Assembly: GCF_016757965.1 (NCBI RefSeq)
Contig: NZ_JAEKIW010000002.1
Span: forward strand, 124,001 to 188,000
Reading direction: 5' to 3'
Source of the DNA: Archaeoglobus neptunius
Lineage (GTDB): Archaea > Halobacteriota > Archaeoglobi > Archaeoglobales > Archaeoglobaceae
Length of the DNA: 64,000 bases
Of the stretch, positions 54,483 to 62,781 are shown piece by piece. Position numbers and translations under genes: made by a program. The stretch's first letter is position 1. Each line of letters opens with the position of its first letter. A model generated the notes under the pieces. That model had not been told where the DNA came from and did not search any database. It saw only the letters and a list, made by a program, of their open reading frames with translations.

Positions 54483-55607
54483 CTACTCGAACCTCAGTGC
54501 CTCAATTGGCTCAAGTCTGCTTGCCTTCCACGCAGGATAGAGGCCGCTGATAATCGACGTTGCGACTCCTACCGAGAATCCCAGGATGATGTATAGGAGT
54601 GTTGAGGGCTGGAAAACGTAGGTCACATCCTTGAGTATGGCGTAGTCTATCAGATATCCCGCAATTATACTCAGCATACCACCGGTCACGCTCCCAATAA
54701 TCCCGAGAATTAAAGCTTCAAGGAGAAATATTCTGAGAATTGTAGTTCTGTAAGCGCCGATTGCCCTCATAACTCCTATCTCCTTCGTCCTCTCGATGGT
54801 TGACATCAGCATTATGTTCAGTATGCTGACCCCGGCAACAAGAAGTGAGATTGAAGCAATTGCCATGAGGAATGTGTTAATCTGAGAAAATGCTTCCTCT
54901 ATCCTGTCCAGAATTATTTTGAGATCGAAAACAACCACTTTTTCATCTCTGCTGTTCAACCTTTTTTCTATTTCCTTCTTCAGCTTCTCCACCTTTTCAA
55001 TACTCTCAGCCCTTACGATCACCATGGTGTACCCTGCGTTGGAAACCTTTTCGAAGTCTTTGGGGGAGAGGAAAATGGCCGAGTTCGGATTTATGTCGAA
55101 TCTTGCTCCGCTGTCCTCAAGTATGGCAGAAACTCTGAATTCTCTCCCGTTGATAGCGATCTTGGAGTTAACTCTGATTTTGGCAGCATCTGCAATCCTT
55201 TTTCCAATAACACAACTGCCCTTCAGCCTTATGACTCCCTTCTCAGCCTTGAACATTTCACCAACATCTTTCTCGTCCATCCCGTAAACGACCATGTATG
55301 CCCTTCTTTTTTTGGCCTCAACAAGTAAATAGTCAGATTTGATGGCGATGGCAGTATCGACATACGGGAGTTTTTTTATTGCGTTGATATCCTTCTCGGC
55401 AATGTACCTGTAGCCCTCCTGAGCATTGGGAGATACTATCAGCTCATTGGCCACATCCTCGAAATTGGAGAGGACAGTGGCCTTCAAACTCTCTCCAAAA
55501 ATTCCAATTGCAGAAACAGCCATCACACCGATGAATATTCCAACTACAGCAAGCAAACTCCTGACCTTTGCCCTTTCAAGGTTTCTTTTAGCCAGCTCGA
55601 AGTACAT
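54483..55607 (-). CDS. MacB/FtsX-type ABC transporter permease
   Basis: 374 residues. One N-terminal helix (RSLLAVVGIFIGVMAVSAIGIFG), a large outside domain (~50-240), then three helices near the C-terminus with the FtsX signature region KEIGVMRAIGAYRTTILRIFLLEALILG. ATG 55607 starts one base after the ATPase stop and is better than 55622. This is a lipoprotein/peptide-release or tension-type ABC system, not a classical exporter. Confidence 0.9.
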   Translation of the reverse strand: MYFELAKRNLERAKVRSLLAVVGIFIGVMAVSAIGIFGESLKATVLSNFEDVANELIVSPNAQEGYRYIAEKDINAIKKLPYVDTAIAIKSDYLLVEAKKRRAYMVVYGMDEKDVGEMFKAEKGVIRLKGSCVIGKRIADAAKIRVNSKIAINGREFRVSAILEDSGARFDINPNSAIFLSPKDFEKVSNAGYTMVIVRAESIEKVEKLKKEIEKRLNSRDEKVVVFDLKIILDRIEEAFSQINTFLMAIASISLLVAGVSILNIMLMSTIERTKEIGVMRAIGAYRTTILRIFLLEALILGIIGSVTGGMLSIIAGYLIDYAILKDVTYVFQPSTLLYIILGFSVGVATSIISGLYPAWKASRLEPIEALRFE

Positions 55608-55608
55608 G

Positions 55609-56289
55609 TTATCTCTCCACACTATCTATTTTCCCGTCCTTCAACCTGATAATGAGGTTTCCGAATTTAGCAAGACTCGGGTCATGAGTTACAAGTATTA
55701 CCGTAACGCCTCTATCCTCGTTCTGCTCCTTGATTATTTTCAAAACCTGCTCACCGGACTTTGTGTCGAGGTTTCCGGTTGGCTCATCGCAGAGAAGTAT
55801 TTTTGGATCGTTTGCTAATGCTCTCGCAATCGCCACCCTCTGCTGCTGCCCTCCGCTCAGCTCGTTGGGTCTCCTGTTCATACCATCTTCAAGTCCAACA
55901 ATGGTTAGAAGTTCTTTGGCCTTTCTCTCCCTCTCACCTCTGCCAACACCTCTGAATATCATAGGGAGTTCCACATTTTCAAGAGCCGTTAGAGTGGGAA
56001 TGAGGTTGTAGCTCTGAAAAACAAACCCGATTGTATCTCTCCTCAGCTCTGTAAGTCTATTATCATCGAGATTTGCCGTTTCGACTCCATTTATCAGCAC
56101 TTTTCCCGAAGTGGGTCTGTCAAGACACCCAATGAGGTGAAGGAGTGTTGATTTTCCGCTTCCCGAAGGGCCCATCACGATGACGAATTCACCGCTTTCA
56201 ACTTCCATAGAAATTCCATCAAGCGCTCTAACCTCGTAGTATTCCGTTTTGTATATTTTGTACACGTCAAGAAGCTCAACAACCATCAT
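55609..56289 (-). CDS. MacB/LolD-type ABC transporter ATPase
   Basis: 226 residues. Walker A GPSGSGKST, Q-loop FVFQSYNLIP, signature LSGGQQQRVAIARA, Walker B ILLCDEPTGNLDT, switch His VTHDP. It overlaps the secreted protein gene by ATGA and is one base ahead of its permease, so the three are one operon. Confidence 0.95.
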   Translation of the reverse strand: MMVVELLDVYKIYKTEYYEVRALDGISMEVESGEFVIVMGPSGSGKSTLLHLIGCLDRPTSGKVLINGVETANLDDNRLTELRRDTIGFVFQSYNLIPTLTALENVELPMIFRGVGRGERERKAKELLTIVGLEDGMNRRPNELSGGQQQRVAIARALANDPKILLCDEPTGNLDTKSGEQVLKIIKEQNEDRGVTVILVTHDPSLAKFGNLIIRLKDGKIDSVER

Positions 56290-57647
56290 TTCTTTAGCTG
56301 TCTGTATACTATGTACCCAACCACAGTTACCACGGCAACAGCGGCGATGGCCGATATTATAAGTGGTAGATTACTTGTTTCGACCTCACCTGGAAGCTCC
56401 TCTGCCAGATCTACGGTTTTATGGATTTCAAAGCTTTCCCCTATCGCATTTGACCAGCTAACCGTAATCAGCACACTCCTGTTACATTTCACCGGTAGAT
56501 CAAAGCTCTGAAAGTCGGAAGGATCTATATTACCAATGAAATAGTCTGTCCGGTATTCACCACATTTTGCCACAGCATAGGCGTTGTAAACCGTGCTCCT
56601 ACCATTATTGCTGACATCACCCGAAACACTCGTCTGCAGACCCTCTCTGTTAACCTTGATGTTTGTCAGCTTTACAGCGTAGGAATCAACTACATTAACG
56701 GAAAAACTTCTTTTTGTGGTGTAAACATTTCCAAACTGGTCACTGTAAGTCAGTATGAAGGTTATATTCCCGTTGCCGCTTTTTGATGGGCTGAATTTGA
56801 AATCCACCGTTTTACTCTCTCCAGGCTGCAGCATTGCAATCTCTGCAGGATAGGTGAAGGTTCCAAGCTCACTTTTCGCCCTGACTGTAAGGCCAGAAAT
56901 TTCGTCATTTCTGAGATTGGTGATTTCAACGGGAATCGTTATTGAATCTCCAATGAAAAGTGATCTGTATGGTGGAGTTACGTTTAGCTCAACGTCCTTC
57001 GCCTTCAGCAGGTTTATTTTAACTACCTTCACAACCTCATGAAAGTTCCTCCCATTGTAGAATGATATCCTGAACCTGAGGGTATCACTGGTTGGAATGA
57101 ACTTGAATGTGCCCTCTGCCCCACCATATACCGTGCCTATATAGGCAATTTTCGGAACGGCATTAAAGAGCGCCTCAACCTTAACGTCCTTCAGCTCAAC
57201 GGGTGAAGAAACGTAGAATTTTAGATCATTGACCTCTCCTTCGTAGAGAGGGGATGTGATGACGAGGGAAGGAAAACTATCGTCAACCACAATCTGTATG
57301 TTCTGCGTTAAGCTACCGTTTTCCAGTGAAACGTCAACCTCAAGGTTGTACCGTCCTTTTTCATTGGCCTTTACGGAGAAGGATAGGGAATAACTGCCTC
57401 CAGGAGGAATTGTTCCAACACTGTAGATTGATTTCGGTTCAACTTTTAAATCATTTGACTTCAGAACCACTGAATTGACCGTTACGTCCTTTGTTGTGGG
57501 ATTTGTGAGCGTAAGAGTAATGTCAGCGTAGTCTCCCGGCAGGAGGACTTCTGGTGTGATTGTATAGCTAACAGAAACACTGGCGGCGTATGTGCAGTGA
57601 ATTACAGTCACAAAGAGCACGAATAGAGCAAGTATTAATTTTCGCAT
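56286..57647 (-). CDS. Secreted membrane-anchored protein with NEW3/CARDB-like repeats
   Basis: 453 residues. Signal peptide (~1-21), then Ig-like repeats with phrases of the NEW3/CARDB kind (LLPGDYADITLTLTNPTTKDVTV; SIGDSITIPVEITNLRNDEI-like; LQPGESKTVDFKFSPSKSG), and a C-terminal helix (ISAIAAVAVVTVVGYIVYRQ) with a short basic tail. It probably sits outside and delivers substrates to the MacB-like ABC pair. GGTGAT precedes ATG 57647; TATA-like AATTTAAAC at ~57710-57719. Confidence 0.85.
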   Translation of the reverse strand: MRKLILALFVLFVTVIHCTYAASVSVSYTITPEVLLPGDYADITLTLTNPTTKDVTVNSVVLKSNDLKVEPKSIYSVGTIPPGGSYSLSFSVKANEKGRYNLEVDVSLENGSLTQNIQIVVDDSFPSLVITSPLYEGEVNDLKFYVSSPVELKDVKVEALFNAVPKIAYIGTVYGGAEGTFKFIPTSDTLRFRISFYNGRNFHEVVKVVKINLLKAKDVELNVTPPYRSLFIGDSITIPVEITNLRNDEISGLTVRAKSELGTFTYPAEIAMLQPGESKTVDFKFSPSKSGNGNITFILTYSDQFGNVYTTKRSFSVNVVDSYAVKLTNIKVNREGLQTSVSGDVSNNGRSTVYNAYAVAKCGEYRTDYFIGNIDPSDFQSFDLPVKCNRSVLITVSWSNAIGESFEIHKTVDLAEELPGEVETSNLPLIISAIAAVAVVTVVGYIVYRQLKK

Positions 57648-57773
57648 GACGTATCACCTTCGTGGCGTTCATCTGGCCCTTCAGATCCGGGCTGGTAAAA
57701 TGCAGACGGGTTTAAATTACTCGGTTTCATGCTATCAAGTGGATATGCTGCAATAAAACTTTTCTCTTTTTCG

Positions 57774-57990
57774 TCATTTGCCCCCAGAGTAACACCACTC
57801 TTCATCGCAGGCTCTGCCATCTCAGAGTGGCTGACCTCTGGGGGCCATGTCCCATGTCCGGGTTGCCCCATGCTCATCGTAAGGCCTTCGCCTCACTCCC
57901 AAGGGGACCTATCGACATGGTTTATCCCCGAGCTCGCAGAGAAGCTTCATCGTCGGCGCTGCCACCTCAGCCCCTTCCCCGATCGGGGAC
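57774..57990 (-). ncRNA. Three-hairpin H/ACA guide RNA
   Basis: On the minus strand, three tandem hairpins share one plan. Unit 1 (57925-57989): stem TCCCCGA/TCGGGGA, then one base and AAA. Unit 2 (57852-57920): CCATGTC/GACATGG, then one base and ACA. Unit 3 (57781-57844): CCCCCAGAG/CTCTGGGGG, upper stem CCACTCT/AGAGTGG around pocket GTCAG/TGTTA, then one base and AAA. Each hairpin tip has a kink-turn with TGAG and CGATGA flanking GGC...GCC, and CGATGA lies 22-23 bases from the ANA box in all three. This is the archaeal H/ACA pseudouridylation-guide design. GC content is well above that of the neighbouring spacers. Confidence 0.85.
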
Positions 57991-58003
57991 ATTAATATAT
58001 CAT

Positions 58004-59173
58004 CTAATGAACTATTAATACCTTCACTCGGCGGAGAATGTAGATGACGGCTCCACTCACCAGCCATGCGATGGAGAGAAGAAGAGTGCTTGGATCTGCC
58101 CATGCGGCAAACATGATCGGTAGCAGCAGAAACGGGAGCAGAGCAGGATCTCTGAAAAGCTTAATGTAAGACATATTGGCTGCAACGATCATGAGTATGA
58201 AAAACAGACTGGAAACCTGAGCGAGAGACGAAACAGATGGAATTATGAGTATCAGGAAGGATACGATCACACCGGCGATAACGGCAGTAATTTTAACCTC
58301 GCAATCAAGCATGGCTGATGCAACTCTCGAAATGAGCAGTATCTGCCCGTTTACAACAGACATCGATCCGAGAACGACTGCAAGAATCACTAAGGGTGCC
58401 AGAGGTGGAAACAGCATTCTCGCAACCCTCTCGATGGGTGCAGAAGTTGTAGCGATATCTGCACTCGCAATTGCGATGGTTGTGAGCAGGAAGTAGATGG
58501 CTGTTGCAATCAGAACGGTAAACACCATCGCCGCCGGCAACATTTTCTCAGGGTTCTTCACTTCCCCGGCAACACTGCCCACAACCTCGAAGCCAGCAAA
58601 TAATGTGTATATCAAAAAGGAACCTGCAAGAATGGGAGAGAATTCATCAACTGTCGGTAGTGGGATCGAAAATGTACTTTTAAAAATGCCTGCAAGAATC
58701 ACGGAGAGAAAGGTTAAGACCACGAAGGATGTTAGCAGTTTCTGAGCCTTTGCAACGGACTCGATACCCACAACATTAAGGACTGTGAACAGGAAAATGA
58801 GAGCGAGAGATGTCGGCATGCGTGATAGCGGGACTAAAACGCTCAGGTAGTCTGCAAAGCCGAGTGATACGAAAGCTGCCGCAGAAGCTGCTGAGAGACA
58901 GAAGCTCCACCCCACAATGAAAGCTACTCCACTACCAAAAGCCCTCTCAACGAAAACGTAAAATCCCCCGGTTTCTGGAAAAGATTGGGCGAGTCTTGCA
59001 TGGGCAACCACCGTGAACAGAAGGATTAACCCGGTAATCAGAAAGGAAATCGAAGCGAATTTACCCGATGTTTTTACAAGCGGTGCGATAACGGTGAATA
59101 TCCCCGGCCCGATTGTTGATCCCACGCCAATTGCTATTGCATCCCAGAACCCAAGCACTCTCTTTTCAGTCAA
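58004..59173 (-). CDS. APC-family amino-acid permease
   Basis: About 389 residues with 12 membrane helices. LGFWDAIAIGVGSTIGPGIFTV is the first broken helix with the substrate-binding Gly motif; GGFYVFVERAFGSGVAFIVGW is typical. TTG 59173 is chosen as start: GGAGGAGA lies just upstream and it overlaps the stop of the preceding frame as TTGA; ATG 59200 has no ribosome site. The substrate is unknown. The last codons hold the promoter of the H/ACA RNA. Confidence 0.85.
   Translation of the reverse strand: MTEKRVLGFWDAIAIGVGSTIGPGIFTVIAPLVKTSGKFASISFLITGLILLFTVVAHARLAQSFPETGGFYVFVERAFGSGVAFIVGWSFCLSAASAAAFVSLGFADYLSVLVPLSRMPTSLALIFLFTVLNVVGIESVAKAQKLLTSFVVLTFLSVILAGIFKSTFSIPLPTVDEFSPILAGSFLIYTLFAGFEVVGSVAGEVKNPEKMLPAAMVFTVLIATAIYFLLTTIAIASADIATTSAPIERVARMLFPPLAPLVILAVVLGSMSVVNGQILLISRVASAMLDCEVKITAVIAGVIVSFLILIIPSVSSLAQVSSLFFILMIVAANMSYIKLFRDPALLPFLLLPIMFAAWADPSTLLLSIAWLVSGAVIYILRRVKVLIVH
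58013..58020 (-). promoter_or_regulatory. TATA box for the H/ACA RNA
   Basis: TATTAATA on the minus strand, within the last codons of the amino-acid permease, centred ~26 bases before the first base of hairpin 1 (~57990). A second TATA-like stretch (57991-58001) is too close to be the promoter for this RNA. Confidence 0.5.
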
Positions 59174-59989
59174 TGTAATCTCCTCCAGACATCGTAACAC
59201 TCACAGTACGGTCGATTTTCAAATATACTCCACAACCACGGTGGCCTGTATTCTCCTAAGGACCACAGGTAGTGTAGCAGAGTATCCTCCTGAATCGTGG
59301 CCGGCTCCAGAGATGCTGTGTCAACGCCCACACTGAATGTATACCTAATGGAAGAGATGGCATCGTTGATCGATTCTTTTTCACTTATGAACGGTGGTTT
59401 AAGTAGTACGTAAGCTTGCAACTTCTAATTTTTTGCCTCCTAAAATTTCTACCGCTGATCGTATTTTATACTCTGAGATATACTCGGGTCTGGACTCCAC
59501 AACAACCACTTTTAATTTTTTACAACAACTAAGCTTTTCAAGTATTTTTAATCGTATGTGCTCCGGTAGTTCTCGGTCGTTGAAGAAGGACCCATTGTTA
59601 TAGAGATTTATAACGGAATATCTGTCCAACCTGTATTTTTTGTAAGTTTTGATAAACGCAGTAAATATTTCCTCGGGTGTTAAAACAACACTAAAACCTT
59701 GAGAAAGGTAATGCCCGCACATGTTACATCCAGCGCCCCAAAATGCCCATTCGCACCCTAAGGAGGGGAGATAGACTACCAGCCTTTTAACACAATCTCC
59801 ATCATAAAATTCTTCTCTTATATCAACTACACACTCCATCTCTCGTTTATTTGTGCTCGATACGCTCGACAACCTACCCGCTCTCAGTCTTCTGAATTCT
59901 TGGATTCGTTTCAGCGCTGAAGATACTTGCACACATAACTCACGGCAGAATGGCTTATATATTTTGCTGTGAAACCTCAAGTAACACAA
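59170..59989 (-). pseudogene. Broken archaeosine-type radical SAM gene (RaSEA-like)
   Basis: Two frames together resemble RaSEA. Frame 1 (59989-59399) has the radical SAM Cys set in GCEWAFWGAGCNMCGHY, NLYNNGSFFNDRELP, VVVESRPEYIS and GGKKLEVA, then goes off into SLRTT and stops. Frame 2 (59421-59170) resumes with AYVLLKPPFISEKESINDA and YRPPWLWS, then ends after a few non-family residues. About 40-50 family residues are missing between LEVA and AYVLL, with a frameshift, and the C-terminus is cut short. It therefore looks like a deletion-bearing remnant. RaSEA with ArcS makes archaeosine at tRNA position 15. Confidence 0.75.
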
Positions 59990-60025
59990 TTTAGCAATTC
60001 TCTGAACAAAGGTCAGCTTTGTGTA

Positions 60026-60766
60026 TTACTCAATATTCCTGACCTTCCTGAACAGCTCTGAAATTCTCAATTCTTTTTTGAAAAAGACTGCCGGATGATC
60101 AGATTTGCGGATTTGAACATTGCCTCTCACCTCCACACTGCTCTGTCCATCTGCAATCAGTATGGCCTCCTCGATGCTGATCTCAATCTTTCTGTTCATA
60201 CTCACAACAAAGGGCTTCCAGCCGAACCTGAAGGGTGCAATCGGCACGATAATGATGGAATCGAGGTAGGGATCCACAACCGGCCCCCCTGCTGAGAAAG
60301 CATAGCCGGTGGAGCCGATCTGAGTTGCAACAATCATACCATCACACCTCAGCCTGTCAACCTCAACTCCATCAAGACGGATTTTGACATCCATCATCTT
60401 ACCCGGTTGTCTGCTTAATATCGCAAATTCGTTTAGTGCGAGAGTATCATGGCAGACAAGTCTCGGAAACTCCTCTATTTCAAAATTTTTTACAGCCTCG
60501 TGCAGCTTCTCTTCAAAGTTGTCGGGTGTTGAATGTGTCAGCAGTCCAATTTTACCCGTGTTTATTCCGAAAATTGGAGGACAGTTCTTAATTTTCTGAA
60601 GAATTCTTAGAATTGTTCCGTCTCCACCAATGCTGACGATGAAGTCGTAACTTTCCAGCTCCTTTGAAGGTGAGCTGAATGATTTAAAGGAGATATCCAT
60701 TTCTTCAATAGCCTTCTCCACCCTGCTGAGAATCCCATCAGTCTTGTAAACAATTGCAGCCCTCAT
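60026..60766 (-). CDS. nadK: NAD kinase
   Basis: 246 residues. GGDGTILRILQ (catalytic Asp), FGINTGKIGLLTH, and the nucleotide-binding GSTGYAFSAGGPVVDP are all present. It makes NADP+ from NAD+. Its ATG overlaps the end of the inositol-phosphatase-like gene (60763-60766), so the two are an operon, a pairing also known as a fusion in some archaea. Confidence 0.95.
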   Translation of the reverse strand: MRAAIVYKTDGILSRVEKAIEEMDISFKSFSSPSKELESYDFIVSIGGDGTILRILQKIKNCPPIFGINTGKIGLLTHSTPDNFEEKLHEAVKNFEIEEFPRLVCHDTLALNEFAILSRQPGKMMDVKIRLDGVEVDRLRCDGMIVATQIGSTGYAFSAGGPVVDPYLDSIIIVPIAPFRFGWKPFVVSMNRKIEISIEEAILIADGQSSVEVRGNVQIRKSDHPAVFFKKELRISELFRKVRNIE

Positions 60767-61521
60767 CTTATCAGCTCCAGAAGCTTGGGGTGAAGCTTCT
60801 CGTTTGCTGCCACGATCTTAAGTCGTTCCTGCATATCAAATTTTTTATCTCCGAGGTCTTTTCCGGTATCGTCAGTAACCTTTGCCCCAGCTCTCTCCGC
60901 TATGAAGATTCCTGCTGCGGCATCATATATTCTCAGCATTCCGTTCTGCCTGATATCTATAAAGCAGTCAAAAGATCCTTCGGCGAAAAAGCAGAGTTCT
61001 GTGGCAGCACTCCCGAAAATTCTCATTCTTCTGAAGGGATACCTTTTATCCGGATAGTAGATTATTGCATTGCAGTAAAGGGAATTCTCGTCGCTTACAG
61101 CGATCTTTTCTCCGTTCCTGTAAGCTCCGCTAAAATCTGCGTAATATTCATCTCCCGTTGCCAGGTTGAAAACGTATCCGAAGAACGCATCTTTAAGTCT
61201 GTCTGATCTGGAAAAGCACAGGCTGATCGAATAGATCGGTACCCCCCTAGTGGCATTGAAGGTGCCATCAAGAGGGTCAAGGGCGACGAAGATGCTTCCG
61301 CTTCCGATCACTCCTGACTCTTCTGTTACCACCGTTACGTCCTCTTCTTTGAGAATCTCAATGGCTATTTCCTCAGCGACTCTGTCAGCAGCCTTTGTTG
61401 GTGTGCCATCTTTACCCATTCCAACGGTTTTCCTTCTTTCGTTCAGCGGGAGAGATCTCAGGGCATCCCTCACTCTCCCTGCAATATCTCTTGAAATTTT
61501 CAGCGCCCAATCTTCATCCAT
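60763..61521 (-). CDS. suhB: Inositol monophosphatase / fructose-1,6-bisphosphatase family
   Basis: 252 residues. Metal-binding EESG (VVTEESGVIG), DPLDGT (ALDPLDGTFN) and the later AAAGIFIAERAGAKVTD. Archaeal members act on both inositol-1-phosphate and fructose-1,6-bisphosphate. The partner gene is NAD kinase. Confidence 0.93.
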   Translation of the reverse strand: MDEDWALKISRDIAGRVRDALRSLPLNERRKTVGMGKDGTPTKAADRVAEEIAIEILKEEDVTVVTEESGVIGSGSIFVALDPLDGTFNATRGVPIYSISLCFSRSDRLKDAFFGYVFNLATGDEYYADFSGAYRNGEKIAVSDENSLYCNAIIYYPDKRYPFRRMRIFGSAATELCFFAEGSFDCFIDIRQNGMLRIYDAAAGIFIAERAGAKVTDDTGKDLGDKKFDMQERLKIVAANEKLHPKLLELIR

Positions 61522-61535
61522 AAGGCCAGTAATTT

Positions 61536-62102
61536 TCAGGGCAAGAAATAGTTTACTGAATAGTAGGCAACTGCGGCTGTTATTGGAACCGTGATATTGT
61601 CCTGAAGATAGTGCCCTCTGACCCTCTCTATCCTCTCAACCATGGCTCCGGCAGAACATGCTACCAGGGAGGGGAAAGGCTTCAGTAAGAGTAAAGAGAC
61701 GAGAAATGGCAATAGAAACATTACGATCGTTGCTGAGAGTCTGGAGTGGGGGAAATTGAGCCTCTTAATTATCCCACCAACCCCATCTCCCAGAATTGAA
61801 ACAAGGATGGAAGCAAAACAGGCATCCACCGGAAAGAACAGAGTAACGAAAAATGCCGCAATACCAAAATATATGTATGCTCCAATTTTGTTTCTTTCGT
61901 ATTCCCTGGCGATTGCTCCAAGAAGTCCGTATTTAAGCCTTAAAACTTCAAATACGGCAGAAAAAGTTAGTGCAGCAAAAATTCCGAGCAATACGACCTC
62001 TCTGCCAAGGTAAATGTATGCAGGTATATAGATAAGACCGGTAAAATGAATTGATTTACGGGCAATCTCTTTTTTAATCTCACTCAACTGAAATCCTCTC
62101 AA
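61536..62102 (-). CDS. Polyprenol/dolichol kinase-like membrane protein
   Basis: 188 residues, about six helices. EIARKSIHFTGLIYIPAYIYLG, VFEVLRLKYG and LGDGVGGIIKR match the SEC59/DGK1/VTE5 CTP-dependent kinase family. It could phosphorylate archaeal dolichol or geranylgeraniol. It overlaps UPF0147 by 23 bases. Confidence 0.87.
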   Translation of the reverse strand: MRGFQLSEIKKEIARKSIHFTGLIYIPAYIYLGREVVLLGIFAALTFSAVFEVLRLKYGLLGAIAREYERNKIGAYIYFGIAAFFVTLFFPVDACFASILVSILGDGVGGIIKRLNFPHSRLSATIVMFLLPFLVSLLLLKPFPSLVACSAGAMVERIERVRGHYLQDNITVPITAAVAYYSVNYFLP

Positions 62103-62334
62103 GCTGACTCGTGAGGTTCCATATCATTGTTCTAACGTGCATCGGCAGGTTCGGATCTGCCGATATGTCTTCCAGAATCGAGATTGCTGTTGCCGCTTCA
62201 AGGGAAACTTCATCCGTAGCGGTCAGTTTCTCTCTAATCTCGCTTGCCACTTTCCTAACATTTCTCGGCACGGTTTCATCATGGATGATTCTATCAAGCG
62301 TTTCCAGAACCTCTCCAAGCTCCTTCTTCGCCAT
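62080..62334 (-). CDS. UPF0147 family protein
   Basis: 84 residues, all-helical. GEVLETLDRIIHDETVPRNVRKVASEIRE and ISADPNLPMHVRTMIWNLTSQLERI match the archaeal UPF0147 family, function unknown. ATG 62334 follows GGTGGTGAGC; the longer frame to 62421 would cross the divergent promoter. Divergent from the zinc-ribbon protein. Confidence 0.92.
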   Translation of the reverse strand: MAKKELGEVLETLDRIIHDETVPRNVRKVASEIREKLTATDEVSLEAATAISILEDISADPNLPMHVRTMIWNLTSQLERISVE

Positions 62335-62389
62335 GCTCACCACCTCGCAGAACTGGAAAGTTTTAATAGCTCGGACACGAAGTGATATC

Positions 62390-62746
62390 GTGAGTGATAA
62401 AAAAATTTCGGAAAAGGGCATTTCGGATGCAGCAGAATTGCTTTATAAAGGAGCAAAGATGCTTGCCTATAACTGTCCTGACTGCAAGCTACCACTTTTC
62501 GAGTTGAACGGAAAAATATTCTGTGCTTCGTGCGGGAAAGAAGCAGTTATCGAGGAAAAAGAAGAGGCAGAGGAGAATATTAAAGAAGAAACACCCGTTT
62601 CCGTCCACTCTGACATAACCAAGAAAATAGAGATGGCAATGTCAAAAATATGCGATATGATTGTAGAGTCGAAAGATGTCGGGGAGGTTAAGGAGCTTGC
62701 AGATTCTCTCGAAAAGCTTGCAGAGGTAGTTAAAAAACTGAGGTAG
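62390..62746 (+). CDS. Zinc-ribbon protein, autoantigen p27 family
   Basis: 118 residues. AAELLYKGAKMLAYNCPDCKLPLFELNGKIFCASCGKE gives two CxxC pairs, the zinc ribbon of the archaeal Sjogren/scleroderma autoantigen 1 (p27) family. An acidic linker and a C-terminal helix follow. The start is GTG 62390, ~26 bases after a TTTTAATA box (62361-62368), so it is leaderless. The function in archaea is unknown. Confidence 0.88.
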   Translation: MSDKKISEKGISDAAELLYKGAKMLAYNCPDCKLPLFELNGKIFCASCGKEAVIEEKEEAEENIKEETPVSVHSDITKKIEMAMSKICDMIVESKDVGEVKELADSLEKLAEVVKKLR

Positions 62747-62781
62747 AAAAATATTTTATTCTCTGTATTTCTACTTGACTC

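Noticed and set aside
57635-57877. 80-codon minus-strand ORF upstream of the secreted protein gene
   Set aside because: It runs through hairpin 3 of the H/ACA RNA and the promoter and ribosome site of the next gene; its composition follows RNA structure, not protein.
57774-57990. Considered as SRP RNA or RNase P RNA
   Set aside because: The SRP helix-8 motif and the RNase P GAGGAAAGTCC block are absent, while three H/ACA units are clear.
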